64,000 nucleotides of DNA from Alphaproteobacteria bacterium (GTDB taxonomy: Bacteria; Pseudomonadota; Alphaproteobacteria; Rs-D84). The translations under genes were made by a program, and so were the position numbers. The notes under the pieces were generated by a model. That model saw only the letters and a program-made list of their open reading frames with translations. It did not search any database and was not told the origin of the DNA. Below are positions 33,050 to 42,607 of this stretch, piece after piece. The stretch is taken from the NCBI GenBank assembly GCA_017642585.1, contig JAGCOR010000020.1:52714-116713 (forward strand), read 5' to 3'. Every line of letters starts with the position of its first letter. Positions within the stretch are counted from its first letter, which is position 1.

Positions 33050-33937
33050 TTAATAAGTTCTGTGTTTGGATGTTTGGTATTTAAACCATACCGGCAAATT
33101 TTTGCCTATGGTATAACCGCTGTGTCCGTTATCCATTATACTGGCATGATTTTGTTTTGCAATCAACCATGTTAATAATTCGCGAGCTTTGAATCCTTTG
33201 ATTTCATGCAAGATGTTGCCTTGGGCGTCCATCAGCAATGATGAATAAGAATACAACGAAGATAATACTTTGTCGCGGATTCTGTATATTCTGCCCAGGT
33301 CGACCAAAAAGAAATTGTCATTGATTTTGGTTATAACAAAATGCATGTTGTTGGAATCTTGGTAATAATCTCTGTCTTGGTTGTTATATATTTTAAACAC
33401 TGTTTGAGCTTGGTCTTTATTTATATGAGTTTTTTGTATTTTTAATTCTTTTTCAGGTTTAATTATATCCAAAACTTGTTTTGCATGTTGGCCCAATTGG
33501 TTAATAAAATCGTGTCTTCTGTCAATTGCTTCTTGGGTTGGGATGTTTGATAACATGGTATTTATCGCAACAGAATCGCCCCAAAAGGCATCTAATAAAA
33601 TATTACCATCGGCTTTCATTAAATATGTGATTGGTTTCATATTTTGGGTGATGTTGACTAAAAACAAATCGTCGTTAAATTGAATGACTTCTTGTAAATG
33701 ACCAACAGCAGCCCTGTTTCGTATGTTTGCATATTGTGGGGCTGTCAAAATTTCGTCCACAGGAATTGTTTTGCGTGTTGTTGCCGGTTTTATTTTGTCC
33801 CAAATGGCTTTTGCACCAGGGTGTTCATCTAATTTAGCCCAGTTTATTTGTTGGTGATCCGGGGCTGTACGCGTAAAACAGGCCTTGGCTTTTTGAAAAA
33901 ATCCAAACAATTTGTTTTTTGTTTTTACCATGTTCAT
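33050..33937 (-). CDS. Hypothetical soluble protein
   Basis: The 295-residue protein has no clear signal peptide, although the N-terminus is basic (MNMVKTKNKLFGFFQKAKA). It contains two similar-looking beta segments, LQEVIQFNDDLFLVNITQNMKP and MHFVITKINDNFFLVDLGRI, each followed by a short LMKADGNIL or LMDAQGNIL turn. This suggests an internal duplication. The function is unknown. It is the first gene of a two-gene unit with the secreted protein at 32522-33022. The Shine-Dalgarno is weak. Confidence 0.62.
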   Translation of the reverse strand: MNMVKTKNKLFGFFQKAKACFTRTAPDHQQINWAKLDEHPGAKAIWDKIKPATTRKTIPVDEILTAPQYANIRNRAAVGHLQEVIQFNDDLFLVNITQNMKPITYLMKADGNILLDAFWGDSVAINTMLSNIPTQEAIDRRHDFINQLGQHAKQVLDIIKPEKELKIQKTHINKDQAQTVFKIYNNQDRDYYQDSNNMHFVITKINDNFFLVDLGRIYRIRDKVLSSLYSYSSLLMDAQGNILHEIKGFKARELLTWLIAKQNHASIMDNGHSGYTIGKNLPVWFKYQTSKHRTY

Positions 33938-34016
33938 AACATCTTTTGTTTATAGTTAACTTACACACTAATATATAACACAAAAATATAAGTTTGTCAA
34001 TGGGTTTAGGGGTAAA

Positions 34017-34042
34017 TGAAAAACCGCCCGTTTGGGCGGTTT
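34017..34042 (-). terminator. Intrinsic terminator of rplM-rpsI
   Basis: AAACCGCCC-GTTT-GGGCGGTTT, with a five-base T-run on the minus strand just after the rpsI stop. Confidence 0.85.
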
Positions 34043-34065
34043 GTGAATAAACAGTTTCGCAAATA

Positions 34066-34623
34066 TTAACGTTTGCTGAACTGGGTAGAACGACGAGCTT
34101 TGTGGAAACCAAAGTGTTTACGTTCTACAACACGGCTATCGCGTGTCAAGAATCCAGCAACCTTCAAAGCTTTGCGTAAATCTGGTTCTGCTTTTTCCAA
34201 TGCTTTGGAAATACCATGTTTCACGGCACCGGCCTGGCCTGATAAACCACCACCAGATACCATTGCGATAACATCATATGAACCATCGCGTTTTGTAACG
34301 TCAAATGGTTGAACCAAAATCATTTGCAAAACGGAACGTTTGAAATATTCTTTCATAGGTGTTCCATTAACAGTGATGTTGCCCTTGCCTGGCATCAAAT
34401 AAACGCGTGCGATGGAATCTTTACGTTTACCTGTTGCATAGATAGCAGAAGACAATTTAGCAGAAGCGACAGCTGCTTTTGCAGGTGCTGCCTTTGCTGT
34501 TGCTGTTTTTGCGGTCGTTGTTTTTGTTTCTTTTGCTGTTGCTGTCTTTTTTGCAGGGGCAGCTTTTTTAACTGTTGTTTTTGCCGCTGGTTTTTTTGCG
34601 GTTGTTTTCTTTGTTTCTGTCAT
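34066..34623 (-). CDS. rpsI: 30S ribosomal protein S9 with long N-terminal extension
   Basis: The 185-residue protein has a conserved S9 body from about residue 58 ([17 protein letters not shown]) to the universal C-terminal tail ([11 protein letters not shown]) that reaches the P site. The first ~57 residues are a Lys/Ala/Thr-rich extension ([19 protein letters not shown]). Usual bacterial S9 is about 130 residues and lacks it. The start overlaps the rplM stop by one base (TAATG), which couples translation. The extension is probably disordered and may bind RNA or DNA. Confidence 0.95.
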   Translation of the reverse strand: MTETKKTTAKKPAAKTTVKKAAPAKKTATAKETKTTTAKTATAKAAPAKAAVASAKLSSAIYATGKRKDSIARVYLMPGKGNITVNGTPMKEYFKRSVLQMILVQPFDVTKRDGSYDVIAMVSGGGLSGQAGAVKHGISKALEKAEPDLRKALKVAGFLTRDSRVVERKHFGFHKARRSTQFSKR

Positions 34624-35096
34624 TATTCGCCCCTTTTGTTTTTACGGTTCAAAGCACCAAAATCAATAACAATTGGATTTTGTGCGGCGTGTTTATGTTC
34701 TGCGCCTGCGTATACGTGCAATTTTGTCAAACGTTTGTTTGCCAAAGCAACTGCAGTGCGACGGCCCATCATGCGTTTTACAGCATTTGTAATCAATTTT
34801 TCAGGTTTTTCAGAACGCATTTGACCCAATGTACGTTCTTTGATTCCGCCAGTCCACAAAGAATGCCAGAAGAATTTTGTTTTTTCTGCTTTGTGACCAG
34901 TCATTGCAACTTTGTCAGCATTGATAATGATAACATGATCACCACAATCCATGTTTGGTGTCCATGTTGCTTTGTTTTTACCACGCAAGATGTTTGCTGT
35001 ATATGCAGCAAGACGACCCAACGTGCAATTTGTTGCGTCAATCAGATACCATTTGGCTTCTAATTCGCACTTTTTTAACGATTTTGTCGTTGTCAT
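34623..35096 (-). CDS. rplM: 50S ribosomal protein L13
   Basis: The 157-residue protein has the L13 pattern [21 protein letters not shown], then [26 protein letters not shown], and a [12 protein letters not shown] segment. It is an early-assembly protein of the large subunit. The ATG at 35096 has AAAGGTAA upstream and is preferred over the longer frame from 35165. It forms the usual rplM-rpsI operon. Confidence 0.96.
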   Translation of the reverse strand: MTTTKSLKKCELEAKWYLIDATNCTLGRLAAYTANILRGKNKATWTPNMDCGDHVIIINADKVAMTGHKAEKTKFFWHSLWTGGIKERTLGQMRSEKPEKLITNAVKRMMGRRTAVALANKRLTKLHVYAGAEHKHAAQNPIVIDFGALNRKNKRGE

Positions 35097-35197
35097 TGTT
35101 TTTTTACCTTTGGTTGTTGTTAAAAATAACGCGCCTATTATGTTGCAAATAGGCGCAAAAGTCAAGAAAAATCTATATGGTATTATTATACCGTATA

Positions 35198-36907
35198 TTA
35201 CATTTCACTTGGTATCTTCAACCCCATCAAATTGATCAGTGTCGACAAAGTATCAAAGGCCAATTTAGCAAAATACAAACGGCCCTGCTTTGTTGTTTCG
35301 TCTATGTCGTCACGCAATATTGGGCAATTATGATAGAAATTGTTCACCAATTGGCACAAATCATATGTATAATTTGCGACCATATCGGTTGCACGATTAT
35401 CACACGCAGTCAAAATCATGTGTTCAAAATCCATGATTTCAATCAATAAATTGCGTTCTTCGATGGATAAATCAAAATGTTCTGGTTTCGTGATTTGTGT
35501 GTTTGCACGTTTCAACACAGAATTCAAACGAACCGCAGTATACAATATGTATGGACCAGTACGACCTTCGAAACTGGTTACAGATGCAGGTTCAAAGATA
35601 TAATCTGATTTCACATCGTGAAGCAAATCGTTGAATTTAACCGCAGCCAAAGCAATAGATGTTATTGTTTCGTCATCTAATTTTTTACCTGATTCGGCAA
35701 CACGTTCCCGGACTGCTTCGTTGGCAATATCAAAGATATCATCCAGCCCCGCTGCATTGCCATCACGTGTTTTAAATGGTTTTCCGTCTTTGCCATTTAT
35801 AGTCCCATATCCAATATGTTCGAATTTATCGTATGGATATATTCCGGACATGTCTGCAACACGGAACAGTTGTTCAAAATGCAAAGATTGACGCAAATCT
35901 GTGAAATAAATGATTGTATCTGGGTTATCAACCTTTTTACGACAATACACAGCGCATAAATCTGTGGTGTCATATGTATCTGCACCACGTGAATCTTGCC
36001 ACATATATGGTGGCATTGGTGCGTTATCTGTATCGCGTTTAACATTTATACACAAAGCACCGTCGCTTTCGTAAATCATATTTTTTGCGTTTAATATTTT
36101 TTCAACTTCGTCAATATATTGTGCCGCATTACGTTCACCCAAATCGTAATCAAATGGCAATATGTTTAATCTTTGAACTGTGGCATTCATAGATTTCAAT
36201 GATATAGCCAAAAATTTTTCGTATAACGCAAAATATCCCGCATGACCATTTTGAAATTTAGCCTTGATTTCTTGGGCGCGAGCTTGAAATTCTGGATCTT
36301 GTTTTGCCAACGCGGATGCAGAAGGATAATATGTGTCTAAATCTTTTGGATCTATATCATAATCTACAGGTTTTGTTGGGTCAAAATCTTCTTGGAAATA
36401 TGGTAATTCAGGGTGCAAACGTTCTATCCATGCAATAACCAATCCCATTGGTTTGCCCCAATCGCCGATATGATTCCATGAAAATGTTTTATGTCCCAAG
36501 AATTTGAACATGCGGTTCAAAGTATCCCCCACAATAGATGTACGCAAATGTCCAATATGCAAAGATTTTGCGACATTATAGGCACCGTAATCCATATCTA
36601 TGGTCAAAGGTTTTTCCGCCTTCATAGGTTTTGGTGCTGTGGTGTTCTGTAACAAAAAATCGTCCTTGATTTTGATGTTAATAAAACCAGGTCCCGCCAC
36701 AGAAACATCTGCGATAAAATCTAATTCTTTTAACAAAGGAACAAATTCATTTGCCAATTCGCGTGGATTTTGGCCAACTGTTTTTGCACCAACCATAGCC
36801 ACATTTGTAGAAAAATCGCCAAAATCACGATTTTTTGGGGTTTCCAACTTTGCAACAAATCCCAATTTTTTATTTATTTCATCTGATACATATTTATAAA
36901 GATTCAT
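35198..36907 (-). CDS. argS: Arginyl-tRNA synthetase
   Basis: The 569-residue class I synthetase has an N-terminal Add-1 domain (about 1-85), the HIGH box SLHIGHLRTSIVGDTL, the catalytic domain with MGLVIAWIERL, and a C-terminal DALR anticodon-binding domain (GPYILYTAVRLNSVLKR onward). As in most ArgS, the KMSKS box is degenerate. GGAG lies upstream of the ATG. It follows the sensor kinase gene by 19 bp and may share its transcript. Confidence 0.96.
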   Translation of the reverse strand: MNLYKYVSDEINKKLGFVAKLETPKNRDFGDFSTNVAMVGAKTVGQNPRELANEFVPLLKELDFIADVSVAGPGFINIKIKDDFLLQNTTAPKPMKAEKPLTIDMDYGAYNVAKSLHIGHLRTSIVGDTLNRMFKFLGHKTFSWNHIGDWGKPMGLVIAWIERLHPELPYFQEDFDPTKPVDYDIDPKDLDTYYPSASALAKQDPEFQARAQEIKAKFQNGHAGYFALYEKFLAISLKSMNATVQRLNILPFDYDLGERNAAQYIDEVEKILNAKNMIYESDGALCINVKRDTDNAPMPPYMWQDSRGADTYDTTDLCAVYCRKKVDNPDTIIYFTDLRQSLHFEQLFRVADMSGIYPYDKFEHIGYGTINGKDGKPFKTRDGNAAGLDDIFDIANEAVRERVAESGKKLDDETITSIALAAVKFNDLLHDVKSDYIFEPASVTSFEGRTGPYILYTAVRLNSVLKRANTQITKPEHFDLSIEERNLLIEIMDFEHMILTACDNRATDMVANYTYDLCQLVNNFYHNCPILRDDIDETTKQGRLYFAKLAFDTLSTLINLMGLKIPSEM

Positions 36908-36926
36908 CTATAAAACTCCGTATAAA

Positions 36927-38207
36927 TTATAAAGGTAATACAACGCGAACTTTCAATCCCCCTAATTCGCTGTTTTCCAGGAATATCTGTCCGCCGTGAT
37001 TTTCAATCGCAGTTTGGGCAATTGACAATCCCAAACCTGTTCCGCCAGTTGAATCACTTCGGGATTCATCTAAACGGACAAATGGTTGCAGTGCCAATGC
37101 CTTTTTATCGTCTGGGATGCCCGGACCATCATCTTCTATTATTACTGTAACTGAATCAGGTGAATCTAATTCCGTTATTTTCAAAGTTTTTTTCGTATAA
37201 CGTGCTGCATTTTCAATAATATTTGTAAATGCAGATGTCAAAGATGAAGGACGGGCATAAAATTGAACCGGATTTTCAGGCAAATCTAATAAAATTTCCT
37301 TGTCTGGTGCGGAATCACGTGCAATACGAATTAACATTGCAGGTAATTCAACCGTCTGTTCAATTTCGGGCATTTCACCACGGGCAAACGCCAAATAGCC
37401 GTTAACCATTTCTGTCATGCGATCAATGTTATTTAATAAGTCCTCTTTGGTTGCAGAATCTGTTTCCACAGCCAATCGCATACGGGTCAAAGGTGTTTTC
37501 AAATCATGTCCAACCGCGTTCAACATGTCTGCACGTGTTTTGTTGTAACGTTTCAGGCGTTCTTTCATCGTAATCATTGCGTTGGCCGCTTCCCTGATTT
37601 CAGCGGAACCACTGGGTTGGAAATCTGGCACGTCCATACCACGACCAAATTTATTGGCGGCTTTGGCTATGTTACGGATACTGCGTGTGTGCGATACAAT
37701 AAATGGTGTAATCAATATAGAAACAATTAACATAGACCCAAATATCCATATCAAGAAAACCTCTGTGCTGGTTGAATAAATACGATACATAGATGTTCCA
37801 AATGTCGCAATTTTTCCGTTTTTGGTTGGAACATCAATATATAATAAACGTTTTGATCTGTCGATATAGATAGATGCGCGTTGTTTCAGTTTATTACGCA
37901 GGGCTGATGCTAACTGGCCCGCTTCCATTGAATGATTGTCGTTTTCTTTTGGTCTGTTCAATTTTTCATTTATGGATACATTTATTCCAATTCCATCAGC
38001 CAACATTTGCCCGGATTTTTCATCGCCCGCGTCCATGAAATGCATAATAGACGCCACTTCGCCTGCCAATGTACGTGCCAATGTGGCGTGTACCCTTTTC
38101 CAGTGATTACTGAAAAAAGCGTTGGTTACCAAAGACAATGCCACAACCAATGGTATCAGCACCATTAAAATGGTTCTGGCTAAAAAACTGCGAGGCATAA
38201 TTTTCAT
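36927..38207 (-). CDS. Sensor histidine kinase, EnvZ-like
   Basis: The 426-residue inner-membrane kinase has helices at about 9-28 and 152-175 enclosing a periplasmic sensor region. A HAMP linker (about 175-228) and a DHp domain with the phospho-accepting His in VGHDLKTPLTRMRL follow. The HATPase domain shows the N box NIIENAARYTKK, the G1 box DDGPGIPDD and the G2 box GTGLGLSIAQ. All catalytic motifs are intact. It lies 5 bp downstream of its response regulator gene, so the two form a cognate pair. The signal is unknown. Confidence 0.93.
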   Translation of the reverse strand: MKIMPRSFLARTILMVLIPLVVALSLVTNAFFSNHWKRVHATLARTLAGEVASIMHFMDAGDEKSGQMLADGIGINVSINEKLNRPKENDNHSMEAGQLASALRNKLKQRASIYIDRSKRLLYIDVPTKNGKIATFGTSMYRIYSTSTEVFLIWIFGSMLIVSILITPFIVSHTRSIRNIAKAANKFGRGMDVPDFQPSGSAEIREAANAMITMKERLKRYNKTRADMLNAVGHDLKTPLTRMRLAVETDSATKEDLLNNIDRMTEMVNGYLAFARGEMPEIEQTVELPAMLIRIARDSAPDKEILLDLPENPVQFYARPSSLTSAFTNIIENAARYTKKTLKITELDSPDSVTVIIEDDGPGIPDDKKALALQPFVRLDESRSDSTGGTGLGLSIAQTAIENHGGQIFLENSELGGLKVRVVLPL

Positions 38208-38212
38208 TTTTT

Positions 38213-38854
38213 CTACCGTTTGGTTAATATTATTTTATAACCCATTCCACGAACGGTTATAATATCTAAAGTTGATAATACACTATTTATTTTATTCCGC
38301 AAGCGTTTTGCAACCATAGGGGTCGCTGAAACGGTATTACCAATTGGATTTATCAAATTTTGTAATAATTTTTTCTCTTCTTTGGACAAAGACAATAATT
38401 TATCGGGCTGATTATCGTCCAGATGAACGAAAAATTCATCATTTACGAATACTAATCCCGTTGGCAATTGGTTTAATTCTAATTTTTGGGCAACATTTTT
38501 AGTGATATTATTCAATCTTAATACCAATTCCTGTAATTGAAAAGGTTTAGACATATAATCATTTGCCCCAACCGTCAATCCGTCAATTGTGTTTTGTGCG
38601 CCAGACATAGCCGTCAACATAATTACAGGTGTTGTATTTCCTTCTGCCCTGATTTCTTTCAAGAAACTTAACCCATCTTGGCCCGTCATCATTCGGTCCA
38701 GAACGATAGCATCCACAGATATGCGATTCAAAATGTCTTTGGCAATTTCTGCGGATTGCGCGCTGATAATGTTGAACCCTGCTTTGTGTAAACCAATACG
38801 CAAAGCATTTTGCAACATTTCGTCATCATCAATAACAAGTATTGTTTTGGCCAT
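38213..38854 (-). CDS. OmpR-family response regulator
   Basis: The 213-residue protein has a receiver domain (about 1-120) with the acidic pocket DDDEM, phospho-acceptor Asp in IVLDRMM, Thr in VIMLTAMS and Lys in MSKPFQ. A winged-helix output domain follows, ending in ITVRGMGYKIIL. The linker and output domain are compact. It is co-directional with the adjacent kinase gene (5 bp) and the probable target of its phosphate. A secreted protein gene lies 48 bp upstream. Confidence 0.92.
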   Translation of the reverse strand: MAKTILVIDDDEMLQNALRIGLHKAGFNIISAQSAEIAKDILNRISVDAIVLDRMMTGQDGLSFLKEIRAEGNTTPVIMLTAMSGAQNTIDGLTVGANDYMSKPFQLQELVLRLNNITKNVAQKLELNQLPTGLVFVNDEFFVHLDDNQPDKLLSLSKEEKKLLQNLINPIGNTVSATPMVAKRLRNKINSVLSTLDIITVRGMGYKIILTKR

Positions 38855-38902
38855 TTGTTTTTTACTTTATGCCCTTTAATTTATTATCGGGCATAAAAAA
38901 CT

Positions 38903-39814
38903 TTATTTTTCCAAAGCTTCCACCGCATATTCGCCAGGTTTAATATTGCGGTTTTGGCTGTCCGAGTTAAATGTAGTAGCACGGAATTTGGAACCATTTG
39001 TTGTAAATTCTGTTTTAAATACCAAATATCCAGAACCACCGCCCGTGGTTGAACCCTGCATTCCAATAGAATAATATCCACCAATTAAACCGTAATCTAA
39101 ATCAATATAATCTATGTTCAATAACAAAGATACATTTGATACGCCGTCACTGGTTAATTTGCATGCAAATTCGCGGTTAATCAAAGTTGCTTGGGAATTA
39201 TTAGGAACTGCGATATCCATAACTGTTGGTTCACAACCGCGTTGAATACCATTTACCTGCATTTCATAGTCCATAGTTGCAGTTGCACGTGATAAACCTG
39301 TGGACAAATTAACCTGGGAAATTGTGGCTTTCGGTATTTTTATCAAAGCGTTAGCGATACCGCTGCGTACAGGGAAAGAAATCCCAGATTGCAAACAACT
39401 GCGTGAAAATGGGTCTGCTTCACATATATATAAACGTGAATGAGCATTTGTCAGGAACATATTTGATAAACTGTTGAACAAAAATGTTCTGGTAATACGG
39501 TCATTCAAACGTGTGCAGTTAAAATCACGACATATAATTGTTGGACGTTCTGTGAACATAACACCAGGATTTTCAGATACTTCCTGGGAACGCATTTCGT
39601 AAATCATTTCATCATAATCGAATTCATCATCCATATTCATGAATTCTGATTCTGGAATAAAGTTAGGATCATCAGGATATGCATGATAAGATTGAACTGG
39701 AATTTCGTTATACACAGTTTGAAATTCTTCGTATGAGTAATCGTCATAGTCAGCGGCATTTGCCCCGCTGATGCTTAATGCAAATATTCCAACCAACAAA
39801 ATAATTTTTTTCAT
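38903..39814 (-). CDS. Secreted or periplasmic protein, unknown
   Basis: The 303-residue protein has a signal peptide (MKKIILLVGIFALSISGANA), a Tyr/Asp/Glu-rich N-terminal part (ADYDDYSYEEFQTVYNEIP) and a Cys-containing central part (TIICRDFNCTRLNDR, ICEADPFSRSC). A beta-rich C-terminal half ends GEYAVEALEK. Five or more Cys suggest disulfides. It precedes the two-component genes by 48 bp on the same strand and may share their transcript. No family recognised. Confidence 0.72.
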   Translation of the reverse strand: MKKIILLVGIFALSISGANAADYDDYSYEEFQTVYNEIPVQSYHAYPDDPNFIPESEFMNMDDEFDYDEMIYEMRSQEVSENPGVMFTERPTIICRDFNCTRLNDRITRTFLFNSLSNMFLTNAHSRLYICEADPFSRSCLQSGISFPVRSGIANALIKIPKATISQVNLSTGLSRATATMDYEMQVNGIQRGCEPTVMDIAVPNNSQATLINREFACKLTSDGVSNVSLLLNIDYIDLDYGLIGGYYSIGMQGSTTGGGSGYLVFKTEFTTNGSKFRATTFNSDSQNRNIKPGEYAVEALEK

Positions 39815-39948
39815 CTGTTTAGCCTTTGTATGTGGTTTTTCAAGGATTCATCAACAAATACTGCCTATAAAAAGCGCGTCATTTTAATGAACCTGTGTTA
39901 ATATTAAAATATTTTGCGGGGGTATGTCAAAACAAAAAAATATTTTTA

Positions 39949-39978
39949 TTGAAAATGATAATAGATTTGTTCTATAAA
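39949..39978 (+). promoter_or_regulatory. Candidate promoter of the alpha/beta-fold gene
   Basis: TTGAAA (39949-39954), an 18-bp spacer and TATAAA (39973-39978), 35 bp upstream of the ATG at 40014. Confidence 0.5.
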
Positions 39979-40013
39979 TATATGCAAGAAAAGAAAATAC
40001 ATAAGGTGAAAAT

Positions 40014-40673
40014 ATGGTAGATGTTATAATTTCTGGGGAATCTGGCAAATTACACGCAGTTTATCACAAATCTGAAATCGAAGCCGCCCCATTGGCTGTG
40101 ATTTTGTCTGGCAGTCCACGTCAAAAATATCACATGAATGACAGAGTTTCCTACGCTATGTTCAGGGCTTTCATGGACATTGGATTTTCTGTGGTTCGTT
40201 TTAATTATCGTGGTGTTAATGATTCCGAAGGTTCAATCGGTACAACGGCAGATAATATATTAGATATAGCGACAGTTATCGATTGGATTCAAAACAAAAA
40301 CGAAGACAGCGATAAAATTTGGCTGGCGGGTCATCAATTGGGTGCATGGTATGTTTTGCAACTGATGATGCGCAGACCTGAAATTTCTGGATTTGCGTTG
40401 GTATCGCCTGACCCAACTATTTCTGACTTTGGATTTTTATCTCCACGTCCAAATCGTGGGTTGTTGTTGCAAGGTATGAATGAAAGTGCTGAATCTGCTG
40501 CTTTCGGTGCACATTTAACCCAGATTTTGAAAAAACAGGCGCAAATTGATTTGGAAACAATTCGTGTTAAAAATTCAGATGCAGATTATTCACAACCTGC
40601 TGACCTGCGCCAGATGTACAATGATTTAAAGGCCTATGTTGGTCGTGAAAACGCGGATAACGCATTGTTATAA
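40014..40673 (+). CDS. Alpha/beta-hydrolase fold protein with degenerate active site
   Basis: The 219-residue protein follows the COG2945-type fold: strand [15 protein letters not shown], then [14 protein letters not shown], and the nucleophile elbow region [12 protein letters not shown]. The elbow Ser of GxSxG is Gln (codon CAA). The usual G-D-x-D acid strand reads LLLQGMNES, and no His aligns at the GxxHFF position near the C-terminus. It is therefore unlikely to be a serine hydrolase and may be a binding protein. ruvB follows 4 bp after the stop, so they are co-transcribed. Confidence 0.78.
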   Translation: MVDVIISGESGKLHAVYHKSEIEAAPLAVILSGSPRQKYHMNDRVSYAMFRAFMDIGFSVVRFNYRGVNDSEGSIGTTADNILDIATVIDWIQNKNEDSDKIWLAGHQLGAWYVLQLMMRRPEISGFALVSPDPTISDFGFLSPRPNRGLLLQGMNESAESAAFGAHLTQILKKQAQIDLETIRVKNSDADYSQPADLRQMYNDLKAYVGRENADNALL

Positions 40674-40677
40674 TAAT

Positions 40678-41670
40678 ATGATGGAAGAAGAAAAACGTTT
40701 TTTAGATCCAAATATTCCAGATGAAATGGCTGCGACTATTCGTCCAAAAACTCTGGATGATTTTATTGGGCATGATGCGTTAAAGCAAAATTTGTCTGTG
40801 TTTGTTACGGCGGCACGCAATCGTGGCGAAGCAATGGACCATGTTTTGCTGTATGGTCCCCCGGGATTGGGTAAAACAACTTTGGCTCATATTATCGCAA
40901 ATGAATTAAAGACAAATTTTCGTGCGACATCTGCACCTATGTTGACCAAACAAGGTGACCTGGCGGCGATATTGACGGCATTGGAACCTATGGATGTTTT
41001 GTTCATAGATGAAATTCACAGATTGCCAACCGCCATCGAAGAAGTTTTATATTCCGCAATGGAAGATTTCAAGCTGGATATTATGTTGGGCGAAGGTCCA
41101 ACCGCTAAAAGTGTGCGTATAGACCTGCCCCCGTTTACTCTGGTTGGTGCGACAACTCGTACCGGGTTATTATCTAATCCATTAAGGGACCGATTTGGTA
41201 TTGATTTAAGATTGTCTTTCTATTCTGCAGCCGATTTGGCAAAGATTATAATGCGCAGTGCAAAAATTCTGGGGACAATGATTGATATTCATGGTGCCGA
41301 AATGTTGGCAAAATCTTCACGTGGAACACCACGTATTGCGAACAGATTATTAAAGCGTGCACGCGATTTTGCGACTGCAAATGGTAAAGACGTCATAGAT
41401 GCTGATGTTATCAAACAGACTTTGTATCAATTACACATTGACGAGGTTGGTTTGGATGAAATAGATCGCGAATATATCAACGCGATAATAAAACATTATG
41501 CCGGTGGTCCAGTTGGAATCGATAATTTGGCGGCTGCGCTGTCTGAACCTGCTGATACTATCGAAGATGTCATAGAACCTTATTTAATGCAGTTGGGATT
41601 TGTGCAAAGAACCCCACGTGGACGCGTTGTAACAGAAGAAGGATACAGACATCTTGGATTTGAAAAATAA
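40678..41670 (+). CDS. ruvB: Holliday junction branch-migration helicase RuvB
   Basis: The 330-residue AAA+ ATPase has Walker [13 protein letters not shown], Walker [11 protein letters not shown] and sensor 1 [19 protein letters not shown] with the arginine finger region. A C-terminal winged helix ([15 protein letters not shown]) ends the protein. It starts at tandem ATG codons (40678/40681) with no clear Shine-Dalgarno, 4 bp after the preceding stop, so it probably depends on translational coupling. ruvA and ruvC are not in the window. Confidence 0.97.
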   Translation: MMEEEKRFLDPNIPDEMAATIRPKTLDDFIGHDALKQNLSVFVTAARNRGEAMDHVLLYGPPGLGKTTLAHIIANELKTNFRATSAPMLTKQGDLAAILTALEPMDVLFIDEIHRLPTAIEEVLYSAMEDFKLDIMLGEGPTAKSVRIDLPPFTLVGATTRTGLLSNPLRDRFGIDLRLSFYSAADLAKIIMRSAKILGTMIDIHGAEMLAKSSRGTPRIANRLLKRARDFATANGKDVIDADVIKQTLYQLHIDEVGLDEIDREYINAIIKHYAGGPVGIDNLAAALSEPADTIEDVIEPYLMQLGFVQRTPRGRVVTEEGYRHLGFEK

Positions 41671-41693
41671 CTTTAAAAACATAAAATATCAAT

Positions 41694-42071
41694 ATGAATA
41701 AAGAACATATTTTTAATTTTACTGTTGCCTATGCGGACACCGATGCCGAAGGTGTTATGTATCATGCGCGCTATATAGAGGTTGCTGAACGCGCCCGTTT
41801 TGAATTATCAAAAGATATAATCATTCCTGATGACGATATTGGCTTTGTTGCACGCGAATTGAATATAAAATATATGGCACCAATATTATTGGGTGATACT
41901 TTCCAGGTTGAATCTCGGTTTGTAAATATAGGTGGTGCATCTATGGACATAGAACAAAAATTCGTGAAAGATGGCAATATTTGTGCTATAATGAATATCA
42001 AAATTGCATACTTGGGAAAAAATATGCGCCCAAAGGCAATACCCGATGAAATAATAAACATGTTTAAATAA
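41694..42071 (+). CDS. ybgC: YbgC-type acyl-CoA thioesterase
   Basis: The 125-residue hot-dog fold protein has the family signature VAYADTDAEGVMYHARYIEVAERAR, with the catalytic Asp. YbgC hydrolyses short acyl-CoA or acyl-ACP in the cytoplasm. As in many proteobacteria it precedes tolQRA, here by 25 bp. This neighbourhood supports the assignment. Confidence 0.92.
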   Translation: MNKEHIFNFTVAYADTDAEGVMYHARYIEVAERARFELSKDIIIPDDDIGFVARELNIKYMAPILLGDTFQVESRFVNIGGASMDIEQKFVKDGNICAIMNIKIAYLGKNMRPKAIPDEIINMFK

Positions 42072-42096
42072 CGAAAAAAAGAAAGGAAGGAAATAA

Positions 42097-42588
42097 ATGG
42101 AAAACAGTTTTTCTTTGTTATCACTGTTCAGTGGTCGTGATTTAATGACTTTGTTCGTATCTTTGGTTCTGGTTGTGGCCAGTATCATGTCTTGGGCGGT
42201 AATTATTGAAAAAATTAGAATTTGGCATTACCAGAAAAGAAATCCTGTATCTGTTAAATCGACAGATAATATGGAAACAATCGTTGATAAATTAATCAGA
42301 CCTTTCGACAGAAATTTATGGTTTTTGGCGATGGTGTCCTATGTCGCCCCGTTTATAGGATTGTTTGGAACTGTTTGGGGTGTTATGGATTCTTTTGCAT
42401 CTATCGGTATAAATCAATCAGTCAGTATTGGTGTTATTGCACCGGGATTGGCGGTTGCTTTGGGAACTACCGCTTTGGGTTTGATTGCGGCGGTACCTGC
42501 GGCAATTGCATATAATGTATTTTGCAAAAAATCTGACGATTTGTACGACAGATTGAATGAAACGGTCAAAGAATTTAAACATAAATAA
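42097..42588 (+). CDS. tolQ: TolQ proton-channel subunit, unusually short
   Basis: The 163-residue inner-membrane protein has three helices: TM1 about 16-38, then TM2/TM3 with the diagnostic PFIGLFGTVWGVMDSF and GTTALGLIAAVPAAIAYN. E. coli TolQ has about 230 residues. The loss here falls in the cytoplasmic loop between TM1 and TM2 (about 38 instead of about 100 residues). It should form the proton-driven TolQR motor for outer-membrane constriction at division. AAAGGAAGG precedes the ATG. Confidence 0.9.
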   Translation: MENSFSLLSLFSGRDLMTLFVSLVLVVASIMSWAVIIEKIRIWHYQKRNPVSVKSTDNMETIVDKLIRPFDRNLWFLAMVSYVAPFIGLFGTVWGVMDSFASIGINQSVSIGVIAPGLAVALGTTALGLIAAVPAAIAYNVFCKKSDDLYDRLNETVKEFKHK

Positions 42589-42607
42589 AAACCAAGGGTG
42601 ATAAAAT

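Noticed and set aside
34309..34824. A Cys/Phe-rich plus-strand frame across rpsI and rplM
   Set aside because: It is the antisense shadow of the S9 Lys/Ala extension; both ribosomal genes are certain.
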